This document shows positions 44,222 to 52,324 of a stretch of DNA of 64,000 nt, piece after piece. The DNA comes from an uncultured Lachnospiraceae bacterium (GTDB lineage Bacteria > Bacillota > Clostridia > Lachnospirales > Lachnospiraceae): the NCBI GenBank assembly GCA_910589195.1, contig CAJUTC010000004.1:1-64000 (forward strand), in the 5' to 3' direction. The notes under the pieces were generated by a model that was not told where the DNA came from, did not search any database, and worked only from the letters and a program-made list of their open reading frames with translations. The position numbers and the translations under genes are program-made. Each line of letters begins with the position of its first letter. The stretch's first letter is position 1.

Positions 44222-44283
44222 AAAAAGCGCCTCAAAACTCCATTTCTCAACTATCCTGCTTGTGATTACGGGTTTTGGGGCGC
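44222..44283 (-). terminator. Attenuator between the Opp-type binding protein and permease genes
   Basis: GCGCCCCAAAAC pairs with GTTTTGAGGCGC (one mismatch) and is followed on the minus strand by TTTTTC. A second G/C-rich hairpin (CCCCCTTCC..GGAAGG-like) lies at about 44305-44335. Confidence 0.75.
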
Positions 44284-44396
44284 CTCCTGTTGCTGCCTTT
44301 GCCCTCCCCCCTTCCTGCCTTCAGAAAGGAGGGGTATGTGCCAGATTTTTTATCCGGCGGTACACTAAGGGCTATGCAGGTCGGTTCCAAACTGCC

Positions 44397-46118
44397 TTAT
44401 TTAATCTTCCAATTCTGGATATCCCAGTTATAGTTAAACTGAGGATTTCCAATCCTGTCTATTCCAGACTCGATCTTATCACTGTGAAGCAGGAAGATAG
44501 GCTGGTAGTACAGAGGAAGTTCAAATAATGTTTCATTTTCATATTTCTGAAGTTCGAAGAAAGCCTTCTTCTGAACTTCCGCGTCTACTGACGCATTGGT
44601 TGCGGCAATCAGCTCATCCAGCTTTGGATCACTTGGCGTATGGGAGTTGATGGAGTAACCGGTGGCATAGCGGTCATAGTACTCGTGAAGTGAAAGGGCG
44701 GCATTGGCAGCGTAACACATATCCCAGGTTACAGCGCTTGGCCCGTTTACCGGATCCTCTGGTGCTTTCCAAAGAATGGTAGCCAAGTCTCCTTCCACCA
44801 AATGGGCGTTGATCTTGATCCCTACTTCTGACAAATACTGCTGGATAATTGCCATTAAATCCTGAGTCATCTGATCCGTATAGTAGTAAACCACATCTAA
44901 TTCTGTGTTGGGATCCCAGTTTGCTTCTGCCAAAAGGGTTCTGGCCTTCTCCGGATCATACGAATAATCATTCAGTCCGTCAACCTTATCCGCGCCATCC
45001 GGGGTTAAGCTGTTGGCAGGAAGGGCCGCTCCCTCAAAAATGCCCTCTAAAATGGCATCCATATCCAGGGCATAAGCAATTGCCTGACGTACACGCTCAT
45101 CAGCCAGAGGAGCCGGTGAGCCATCTTCCTTATTAAACTTATTTAAGTATAACAAACGGGTGTAACGCACATTTACTGTATCAATGGTCAAACCCGGCGT
45201 TCCCTCTAACGCCTTTACATCCGCAATGTTCTTGGTGTAAGCATAGTCTAAACGCCCTGCCTTTGCATTTGTAACAAAGTTTGCGTCACTATCACCAGCG
45301 CTCGGGTTTAAATGGATGGTAAAGGAAGGCGCGCCGCCCCAGTAGCCTTCAAAAGGCTTTAAAATAGTGTAGTTATTCATCTGCACTTCGTCTACCATAA
45401 AGGGGCCGGAACCGATAGGACTCTGGAAGTATTTCGCCTGCTGCAGGGAAATGGGATCCGTATCCTGGAGGTGCTTTTTCGGAAGCAGCGCAAACTGGGT
45501 AAAGGTAAGCAGCGCGTCCGGCGCGACCTTTTCGAATTTTAAGGTAACCGTATTCCCGTCCACCGTGATTCCGGAAATATGTTCCGCGCTTCCATCCACA
45601 TAGGCAGCCGCGCCCTCAAGCGCCTCAAAGGTAGAGCGGAATACCGAGTTTAATACAGTAGTTTTTAAGGAATATTCAATGTTCCACTGCACCTCTTCCC
45701 CGGTAATGGGTTCCCCGTCATGCCAGGTAATCCCGTCCCTTAAGATAAAGGTCAAAGTAGAACCATCGTCGCTCATTTCATACGACTGGGCCAGATCTCC
45801 CTCCCCGCTTACAGGCGCCAGGTTCTCATCAGCAAAAATCAAATGGCCGTATAATGCCTTATTATACATATAAGTTCCCGGATTCAGCCAGGGTGTTTCA
45901 AAAAACTCAGAGGGGCCGCCATTGCTGTAAAGTACTCCCGATTCCCCAGGGGATGCGGCATCCGCCGAAGCTCCTTCTCCTCCTGCCGCGCTCTCAGCCT
46001 GGCTTCCGGCTGCTGCCCCAGAGGTATCTGACGGAGCCGGATTTCCCGAACCGCAGGCTGCCAGAGATACTGCCATTGCAAGTGCCAGGCCCAGTGATAA
46101 CATTTTTCTCTTTCTCAT
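44397..46118 (-). CDS. Opp/Dpp-family ABC transporter substrate-binding lipoprotein
   Basis: A 573-residue family 5 solute-binding protein. It has a basic start, lipobox LAAC (about Cys22), a Ser/Ala/Gly/Glu-rich linker to residue 60, and family features ITWHDGEPITGEEVQWNI and the three-domain layout. It begins the operon that runs through oppB, C, D, F-type genes, the FAD flavoprotein and the NanA-like lyase. Its promoter carries the shared A/T motif. Ligand not fixed: a peptide, sialic acid or sialylated glycopeptide are all possible. Confidence 0.91.
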   Translation of the reverse strand: MRKRKMLSLGLALAMAVSLAACGSGNPAPSDTSGAAAGSQAESAAGGEGASADAASPGESGVLYSNGGPSEFFETPWLNPGTYMYNKALYGHLIFADENLAPVSGEGDLAQSYEMSDDGSTLTFILRDGITWHDGEPITGEEVQWNIEYSLKTTVLNSVFRSTFEALEGAAAYVDGSAEHISGITVDGNTVTLKFEKVAPDALLTFTQFALLPKKHLQDTDPISLQQAKYFQSPIGSGPFMVDEVQMNNYTILKPFEGYWGGAPSFTIHLNPSAGDSDANFVTNAKAGRLDYAYTKNIADVKALEGTPGLTIDTVNVRYTRLLYLNKFNKEDGSPAPLADERVRQAIAYALDMDAILEGIFEGAALPANSLTPDGADKVDGLNDYSYDPEKARTLLAEANWDPNTELDVVYYYTDQMTQDLMAIIQQYLSEVGIKINAHLVEGDLATILWKAPEDPVNGPSAVTWDMCYAANAALSLHEYYDRYATGYSINSHTPSDPKLDELIAATNASVDAEVQKKAFFELQKYENETLFELPLYYQPIFLLHSDKIESGIDRIGNPQFNYNWDIQNWKIK

Positions 46119-46234
46119 TTGACCATATCCTCCTTCTAATAGTAGAAGCGCGTACAGATGTCCTTTGGCATGCTGTACCAGCCACCAAATAATCCGATTC
46201 CCTTACCATCTGCCGCGCCGTTGTTGATAGTCTT

Positions 46235-46284
46235 ATTATAGATATAAAAATAATTTTTGTCAATAATGTTTATAAAAAAAATTT
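46235..46284 (-). promoter_or_regulatory. Promoter of the Opp-type/NanA operon with shared A/T motif
   Basis: Minus strand: -35 TTGACA (46258-46263), 17-bp spacer, -10 TATAAT (46235-46240). AAATTTTTTTTATAA (46270-46284) lies six to seven bases upstream of the -35, matching the motif at 37181 except one base. Confidence 0.85.
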
Positions 46285-46310
46285 TTTTCTTTTACAACTT
46301 AGGGGATTTT

Positions 46311-47174
46311 TTACAGCTTCTTCAGCCACATTTCTACTTCTATCAGCCATGTTTCACAGTGAGGATTCTGAAATTTTGGATCTCCTCCTGCCGTTTCCCG
46401 GGAAGCCAGTGATAATCCATGAGGGCCATCCGGAAAAATATGAAGTTCCACATTGATTCCTTCCCTCCGCATAGCCATAGCCAAAAGAAGGCTGTTTTCC
46501 ACCGGCACATCCTCATCAGCGCAGGTTTGCCAGATAAATGCCTTTGGCGTATGGCTGCCTACCTGTTTTTCCAAAGAAATCAGTTCCAGATCTTCGTTTG
46601 AAGGCCCTCCCTTATGCTCGAACAATCTTCCGGCAAATTTTTTATGGCCGTAAGGCCCGGAAGTAATAACCGGATAGCCCAATATCATCCCATTGGGGCG
46701 TATCCCTTCCCCGCTTTTTTCTCCGATCGCCTTCCATACAAATTCCCTGTTCCAGAACACCCCTAAGCTACAGGCCAAGTGGCCACCTGCCGAAAAACCG
46801 CACACAACAATCTTGTTTGGATCCACTCCCCACTCCTTTGCCCGGTTCCGGACAATGGCAACCGCCTTCGCAAGCTCTAACAGGGAAGTTGGAAAACCGT
46901 CGGGAAGTACGCTGTACTCCAGCACAAAGGTTTGGCAGGCCATACGGGCAAACGCCTTTGCCACCGGTTCCCCTTCTCTTTCCACCACTTGCCAATAACC
47001 GCCGCCAGGGCAGATAATCACTGCCGTTTTTTTCTGTGTTTCCTTTTGCTGCCCGCCGTTTTCCGATTGAAAATCCCACAAATACGCTGTCAAACAGCCT
47101 TCCTTTTCCATCTGTCCCGGAACGTTAACAGGGATTTTTTGCGTTATTTTTTCCTTCTTTTCTTCGTTTGCCAT
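46311..47174 (-). CDS. Alpha/beta-hydrolase esterase (acetyl-xylan-esterase/BD-FAE-like)
   Basis: A 287-residue esterase of the alpha/beta-hydrolase fold. Oxyanion loop ICPGGGYW (residues about 53-60), nucleophile in GFSAGGH (Ser about 127), acid in CADEDVPVENS and His in GPHGLSL complete the triad. No signal peptide. The family removes acetyl or other acyl groups from carbohydrates. In this setting it could deacetylate O-acetyl sialic acid, but a xylan-type substrate is also possible. It reads towards the Opp-type operon but that operon has its own promoter downstream. Confidence 0.87.
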   Translation of the reverse strand: MANEEKKEKITQKIPVNVPGQMEKEGCLTAYLWDFQSENGGQQKETQKKTAVIICPGGGYWQVVEREGEPVAKAFARMACQTFVLEYSVLPDGFPTSLLELAKAVAIVRNRAKEWGVDPNKIVVCGFSAGGHLACSLGVFWNREFVWKAIGEKSGEGIRPNGMILGYPVITSGPYGHKKFAGRLFEHKGGPSNEDLELISLEKQVGSHTPKAFIWQTCADEDVPVENSLLLAMAMRREGINVELHIFPDGPHGLSLASRETAGGDPKFQNPHCETWLIEVEMWLKKL

Positions 47175-47238
47175 GATTTCGCCTTTCGGTAATTTTTTTT
47201 ATTTAATATTAAAACCAAGAAATTATTTTTTATTTTCA

Positions 47239-47267
47239 TTGATTTCCAGACCGGATAATGATATGAT
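47239..47267 (+). promoter_or_regulatory. Promoter of the SGNH hydrolase gene
   Basis: TTGATT (47239-47244), 17 bp, TATGAT (47262-47267). Upstream, GTAATTTTTTTTATTTA (47189-47205) is a weak relative of the A/T motif seen at the three sialic-region promoters; it lies between this gene and the divergent esterase. Confidence 0.6.
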
Positions 47268-47334
47268 GAAGCATAGCACAAAGCAATCGGAAAACCAGAT
47301 GATTCAAAATGATTTCTATTAAGGAGGTTTCTGT

Positions 47335-47976
47335 ATGAAAAAACACATTGTATGCTTCGGCGACTCAAATACCCACGGCTACCGTGCTGAGGATAACGGT
47401 CGCTTTGGCGAGGATCAGCGATGGACCCGGCTTTTGGAACAATACTTAGGGGAGGAGTACCTGGTTTTGGAAGAAGGCTTATCCGGGCGCACCACCTGCT
47501 ACGACGATCCCATTCACGAAGGCCTCTCCGGCCTGTCTGCTATCTATCCCTGCCTGATGAGCCACGAACCAGTGGATCTCCTTATTATTATGCTGGGAAC
47601 AAATGACACAAAAGAACGGTTCGCCTCTTCTGCCGCCTGCATCGCCTTGGGATTAAAACGCCTGGTAGCCAAGGCAATCGCTACCACCGACTGTTGGAAA
47701 AACAAGCCCAACATCTTAATCATCACTCCCAAAAATATTGATAAGGAATACCAGCAGACCGAGGTAGGGTCTACCATGGGACGGGGGTGCGCTGAAAAAT
47801 CAGAGGCGCTTGGCCCAGAATTCAAAAAAATCGCGGCGCTAATGGGCTGCCATTACTTTGACGCAAATGAGGTCGTAATGGAAAACAACCATATCGACTA
47901 TATGCATCTGACCGCCCAGGGGCATCAGGCTCTCGCAAGCGCCCTTGCCCATTTCGTTCCCCAATTGATCCCTTAA
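47335..47976 (+). CDS. SGNH/GDSL-family hydrolase (esterase)
   Basis: A 213-residue SGNH hydrolase: block I FGDSNTHG (nucleophile Ser10), block III GTNDT, and block V DYMHLTAQGH with the catalytic Asp/His near the C-terminus. Cytoplasmic (no signal). Start behind AAGGAGG. SGNH esterases are frequent in sialic-acid loci, where they may remove O-acetyl groups. It is divergent from the alpha/beta esterase. Confidence 0.88.
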   Translation: MKKHIVCFGDSNTHGYRAEDNGRFGEDQRWTRLLEQYLGEEYLVLEEGLSGRTTCYDDPIHEGLSGLSAIYPCLMSHEPVDLLIIMLGTNDTKERFASSAACIALGLKRLVAKAIATTDCWKNKPNILIITPKNIDKEYQQTEVGSTMGRGCAEKSEALGPEFKKIAALMGCHYFDANEVVMENNHIDYMHLTAQGHQALASALAHFVPQLIP

Positions 47977-48168
47977 TTAATTCTTCATCCGCCGGCTTGA
48001 CGCCCGTTCCCCTGATCTAAACGCGCGTTTGAACATTCAGCCTGTCAGCAATAATAAAACTCAGCATCCATAAACAACAGTTCTTACCGTTTCCTTGTTG
48101 CATTCAAGCCCTTGTGTTTATGTTTGCTGAGTTCGCTTTGATTTCAAATCCTTTTAACATATCTCATT
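47977..48168. other. Convergent spacer with a long imperfect hairpin
   Basis: Between the SGNH and RpiR genes. ACTCAGCA..TAAACA (about 48060-48077) can pair with TGTTTATG..TGCTGAGT (about 48115-48132), a likely shared terminator. No gene. Confidence 0.5.
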
Positions 48169-49026
48169 TTAACACATCTTTTCCGCTACTGAAGCGCTTG
48201 TCTTTTCGTTATTGGCGCTGCACTGGTTAAAATACCGCTTGTAATACTCCATATACAGCAGATCAATTAAGAAAAGCTGGCTGATCTCAGCAGAGGTGGA
48301 ACCGCCCTGAAGAGGCCCCTCATTCGCTCCGGAGAGCAATGTAATGTCCGCATACGCGCTGAGAGGTGATTTTACAAACCGGGTAACGCATATGATTTTA
48401 GATCCCGCCTTTTTTGCCACTTCCGCTACATGGATTGTATCCTTTGTGGCTCCTGAATAGGAAAACATAACCGCCACATCCTGAGCCGACATGGTAGCTG
48501 CCGCCATAGACTGCATGTGAGAATCCTGAATCCCAAACACCTTATTCTCAATCCGCAGAAATTTGTTCATCGCTTTCATAGCGGTAAGCATACTGGCACC
48601 TACGCCGAAAAAGAAAATTCTCCTGGCTTCATGAAGCATAATAATCGCCTGGTTTACGTCCTCTTCCCGGATCAGGGAATAGGTTTCCGTCAGGGCATTT
48701 ATGTTGGTATTCAGCACTTTTTTTGCCAACTCGCCAAATGAATCATCCAGGGAAATATTATTGCCCGTAAACTGATCCATGTCTTCCTGCCCTTCGCTGA
48801 TGCTTAAGGACAGCATCATTTTAAATTCTTGGTAGCCTTTTAATTCCATGGTTTTGCAAAACCGGAATACACTGGTATCTCCTACTTCGCAGGCCTCTGC
48901 CAGATCCGTAATTGACATAAAAAGTACATCTTTTGGATTTGCAAGAATATAGTCAGCCACTTTTTTTTCTGCCTTAGTCAGTTGGTTATATGAGGAACGG
49001 ATTTTCGTAATAAAGTCACTTGGCAT
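48169..49026 (-). CDS. RpiR-family regulator (MurR/NanR-like)
   Basis: A 285-residue regulator: HTH_6 domain at residues 1-77 (KIRSSYNQLTKAEKKVADYI, SVFRFCKTMELKGYQEFK) and a SIS sugar-phosphate-binding domain (about 120-260; FFGVGASML, VAVMFSYSGATKD). Firmicute sialic-acid loci are often controlled by RpiR proteins that sense N-acetylmannosamine-6-phosphate. It is the third gene of the nanE-nanK-rpiR unit, 72 nt after nanK. It is the best candidate to bind the A/T motif at the three promoters. Confidence 0.9.
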   Translation of the reverse strand: MPSDFITKIRSSYNQLTKAEKKVADYILANPKDVLFMSITDLAEACEVGDTSVFRFCKTMELKGYQEFKMMLSLSISEGQEDMDQFTGNNISLDDSFGELAKKVLNTNINALTETYSLIREEDVNQAIIMLHEARRIFFFGVGASMLTAMKAMNKFLRIENKVFGIQDSHMQSMAAATMSAQDVAVMFSYSGATKDTIHVAEVAKKAGSKIICVTRFVKSPLSAYADITLLSGANEGPLQGGSTSAEISQLFLIDLLYMEYYKRYFNQCSANNEKTSASVAEKMC

Positions 49027-49097
49027 AACATATCCCCCTTACTCGCTGTATTCTGACTGTTCTCAGAGCGTGCCAAAACACGGTGTTCTGCCACGTT

Positions 49098-49985
49098 CTA
49101 ATGCTGTCTTTCCAGTATTTCCGCCGCCAGGCTTGCCGCCCCTAAAAGCCCGGCCTGATTCCCTAGCTGTGCCTGGCAGATTGTTACTTGGCTAAAACTG
49201 GACATTATCTGCTTTTTGGTCTTTTTTCGCACCTGCTCCAAAATATAGCTTTGCGCCATCACGCCTCCTCCCAGTACAATACCGGAGGGATTGAAAATAT
49301 GAATCAGGGAAATCAATCCATAGACAATCTGGTCAATCCACTGATCCACCAGTTCCCGCACCTTTGGCTCTTCGAGCCGCTCAAAAATCTTTCTGCCGCT
49401 GTTTAAGCTTTTGTCCAGTTGTTTCCCCCGGTCAACCAGCGCCGTTGCGGAAGCGTATTTTTCATAGCATCCACTGAAGGGTTCCCCCTCCCGCCGATCC
49501 TCCGGATGGATCAAAATCCCCCCAAATTCCCCGGCTGAAAAACAACTTCCACGATAAAGGGAACCGTTTAAGATTACGGCGCCGCCCACGCCCGTTCCAT
49601 AAGTAATACACAAAAAATTATCCATGTGGCGGCCCGCCCCGAACCGGCTCTCTCCTATGGCTGCGGCATTTACATCATTTTCTACCACAACCGGAACAGA
49701 AAATTCCTTTTCCAGAATATCCCGGATATTCATTCCGGTATAGCCAGGAATATTTTCATTGGCATAACGGATCATCCCGTTTACAGAATCCACCTGGCCT
49801 GCTGTGCTGATTCCAATCGCGTCAAAACTGCCATAGCCGCGCAGAATCTTTTTGGCCTGTTCCATCACGTGGGCGCCTCCAAGCTTTGCCCCTGTATCCT
49901 GTTCTTTTACCTCTTTTGGAAGGTCCCCTGTCCATATCCCTGATTTAATAGAAGTCCCTCCGATGTCCAATGCCGCAATCCTCAC
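49098..49985 (-). CDS. nanK: ROK-family kinase, probable N-acetylmannosamine kinase
   Basis: A 295-residue ROK kinase with the ATP loop DIGGTSIKSG (residues 6-15), the sugar-binding VENDVNAAAIGE and GTGVGGAVILNG. The usual ROK zinc motif is altered: GEIGH appears as GEFGG and the C-x-C-G pair is absent, leaving only SGCYE. It is 15 nt downstream of nanE, so its substrate is most likely N-acetylmannosamine. A glucokinase-like role cannot be excluded by sequence alone. Confidence 0.86.
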   Translation of the reverse strand: MRIAALDIGGTSIKSGIWTGDLPKEVKEQDTGAKLGGAHVMEQAKKILRGYGSFDAIGISTAGQVDSVNGMIRYANENIPGYTGMNIRDILEKEFSVPVVVENDVNAAAIGESRFGAGRHMDNFLCITYGTGVGGAVILNGSLYRGSCFSAGEFGGILIHPEDRREGEPFSGCYEKYASATALVDRGKQLDKSLNSGRKIFERLEEPKVRELVDQWIDQIVYGLISLIHIFNPSGIVLGGGVMAQSYILEQVRKKTKKQIMSSFSQVTICQAQLGNQAGLLGAASLAAEILERQH

Positions 49986-49999
49986 GGTGTTCCTCCTGT

Positions 50000-50698
50000 C
50001 TAACGGTTCTTAATAGCTTCCATAAAACGGTTTGCGATTTCAAGAGGTCTGGTAATCGCCCCGCCGACTACGATGGCATGAGCCCCGGCCTCCAAAACCT
50101 TTACTGCCTGATCCGGGTAATGGATCTTGCCCTCGCCGATTACCGGGATATCCACTGTTTCCGCAAGGCGGCGCACCAGCTCATAATCCGGCTCATCCAG
50201 CTTGGGGGAATATGAGGTATATCCGCTCATGGTCGTTCCCACAATATCAATCCCCAGCTTCCAGGCATTAACCCCTTCTTCATATGTAGAAATATCCGCC
50301 ATTAAAATCGCATCCGGATACTTTTGGCGGACTTCTGCCACAAACTCATTTACGGTCTTGCCATCCCCCCTTTGGCGCAAGGTGCAATCTAAAGCAATCA
50401 CATCGCTGCCTGCCTTTGCTAAATCGTCTACTTCTTTCATTGTTGGCGTGATATAGCTTTCAAACCCAGGATACTGAATCTTTACCAGGCCAATTACCGG
50501 AAGCCCGGTTTCCTCCTTAATTGCGATTACATCACGGATACTGCTGGTACGGATCGCTGGCGTCCCTGCCATCTTACCTGCCCTGGCCATTAAGTACATA
50601 ATCGACTTTTCTTCCACATACAACGGCTCTCCGGGCAGTGCCTGGCACGACACAATAATTTGCCCCTTGATCCGTTCAAAAAATTCCTGTTTGTTCAC
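50000..50698 (-). CDS. nanE: N-acetylmannosamine-6-phosphate 2-epimerase
   Basis: A 232-residue TIM-barrel epimerase that converts N-acetylmannosamine-6-phosphate to N-acetylglucosamine-6-phosphate. Family segments are SCQALPGEPLY (residues 17-27), VIALDCTLRQRGDG with the catalytic Asp/Lys region, DIVGTTMSGYT and VIGEGKIHYPDQ. Length is normal. First gene of the nanE-nanK-rpiR operon behind the promoter at 50763-50814. Confidence 0.94.
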   Translation of the reverse strand: MNKQEFFERIKGQIIVSCQALPGEPLYVEEKSIMYLMARAGKMAGTPAIRTSSIRDVIAIKEETGLPVIGLVKIQYPGFESYITPTMKEVDDLAKAGSDVIALDCTLRQRGDGKTVNEFVAEVRQKYPDAILMADISTYEEGVNAWKLGIDIVGTTMSGYTSYSPKLDEPDYELVRRLAETVDIPVIGEGKIHYPDQAVKVLEAGAHAIVVGGAITRPLEIANRFMEAIKNR

Positions 50699-50762
50699 GA
50701 AAAAAGTTCCTCCTTTTTACAATTTGCACAAAAAGCTACAGTAACCTGTATTTGTTATCTCT

Positions 50763-50814
50763 AATATAGCATAAATAAAAAATTTTTTCAATGCAAAGTT
50801 TGTAAAAAAATTTC
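50763..50814 (-). promoter_or_regulatory. Promoter of the nanE operon with shared A/T motif
   Basis: Minus strand: -35 TTGAAA (50786-50791), 17-bp spacer, -10 TATATT (50763-50768). GAAATTTTTTTACAA (50800-50814) lies eight bases upstream of the -35, the same motif as at 37181-37196. Confidence 0.82.
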
Positions 50815-51003
50815 CTCTAATTTTCCCCATTTATCATTTGCCTTTGCTTATCACATGCCCAATATGGCAAAACCCTAGGCTCTGGCATGGCTTCAATCTT
50901 TGTAAGAAATTCTTCACATAAATTTCATCATTGACAAGAAAGATTATGATATAATTTTTTTACGATACTTTTATCAGCTCATTCTATCAGGAGATTACTA
51001 TAT

Positions 51004-52305
51004 ATGAAAAAACAAATCTTTTACCGTTCTATCAGCACAGGAATCACAGCCCTTCTTCTATCTTCCGCTATGGCCTTTGGATCTATTGCCCAAACCACCA
51101 TACCGGAACCGGATTCGTTCCTTTATCCGTTGGCCATCGGCCCCGGCCTCCAAAATCTGTCTTTAAATGATCGGTACGCAACCTACCAGTGGGGTCTAAA
51201 AAATGACGGCGAGTTCCAGCTTGTTCAGATGACCACCTCCTTCCGTTCTCTAGATTCTGTATACGGAAAGCGAAAAGGACGTTCTTCCTCTATCTCCCTG
51301 CCGGATTTGGAACCTGGGATGTTAGAGTATCAATCTACCGTTATCAATGCCGTTCCGGGAATGGACATTAATATCCTTCCTGCCTGGAACCAGTATGATG
51401 AAAAGGCGCCGGAAGAAAAGCGCCAAGTGATCGTCGCGGTTATTGATACCGGAATCGATTATTCCCATCCGGAGCTGGCAAACGCCATGTGGACCAATCC
51501 CGGTGAAACCCCCGGTGACGGAATTGACAATGACGGAAATGGATATATTGACGATATCCACGGCTGGAACTTTCTTACCGGAAGCCCTACCCTTTACAGC
51601 GGAACAGAAGACAGCCACGGCACCCACACAGCAGGCACCATCGCTGCGGCGAGAGGGGGTGGAGGCGTGGCCGGCATCACAGATAACCGTTATGTAAAAT
51701 TAATGTGTCTGAAGGCTCTGGGCGGCCCCTTAGGAATCGGCTCCCCAAGCTCTGTGGCGCAAGCGATCCGCTATGCAGAAGCCCACGGCGCTTCCATCTG
51801 TAATTTAAGCCTTGGAACCGCCGCTTTCAGCCAGGAGCTGGAAGACGCCATTAAAAATTCCAATATGCTGTTTGTAATCGCGTGCGGAAACGGGGATTCC
51901 AAAGGACTGGGTTATAATATTGACGATACCCCCATTTATCCAGCCTCCCTGCCCTATGATAATGTAATATCCGTAGCCAGTTTCCTGTTTGACGGAAGCC
52001 TGGCAGCCAGTTCCAATTTCGGCGCCGCTTCTGTCGATATTGCGGCTCCCGGTTCTTACATTTTAAGTACCGCCCCCGGCGGCGGCTATGCCTTTATGAG
52101 CGGAACTTCCATGGCCGCCCCCATGGTAACCGGAGTTGCGGCCATGGTATATTCCTACCGGACAGACTTCAGCCTTTTGGATGTGAAGCGCGCCCTCCTT
52201 GCCTCGGCACGGCCTTTAGAAAGCATGAGCGGAAAATCCGTAACCAGCGGCATACTGGATGCCTATGGGGCATTAAATTTTGGCCTTAAGCCGGGAATAC
52301 AATAA
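51004..52305 (+). CDS. Secreted subtilisin-family (S8) serine peptidase
   Basis: A 433-residue protein. It has a signal peptide ending near AFGSIAQ, a region of about 100 residues that may be a propeptide, and an S8 domain. The catalytic triad is in order: Asp in VAVIDTGIDYSHP, His in DSHGTHTAG and Ser in SGTSMAAP, with the oxyanion Asn in IACGNGDS. An acidic GDGIDNDGNGYIDD segment may bind Ca. The promoter has an extended -10 (TGATATAAT at 50947-50955) but a badly spaced TTGACA. The next gene, a wall-binding protein, starts 20 nt after the stop, so they form one operon. Confidence 0.92.
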   Translation: MKKQIFYRSISTGITALLLSSAMAFGSIAQTTIPEPDSFLYPLAIGPGLQNLSLNDRYATYQWGLKNDGEFQLVQMTTSFRSLDSVYGKRKGRSSSISLPDLEPGMLEYQSTVINAVPGMDINILPAWNQYDEKAPEEKRQVIVAVIDTGIDYSHPELANAMWTNPGETPGDGIDNDGNGYIDDIHGWNFLTGSPTLYSGTEDSHGTHTAGTIAAARGGGGVAGITDNRYVKLMCLKALGGPLGIGSPSSVAQAIRYAEAHGASICNLSLGTAAFSQELEDAIKNSNMLFVIACGNGDSKGLGYNIDDTPIYPASLPYDNVISVASFLFDGSLAASSNFGAASVDIAAPGSYILSTAPGGGYAFMSGTSMAAPMVTGVAAMVYSYRTDFSLLDVKRALLASARPLESMSGKSVTSGILDAYGALNFGLKPGIQ

Positions 52306-52324
52306 CTCACAAGAAGGAGGTCTT

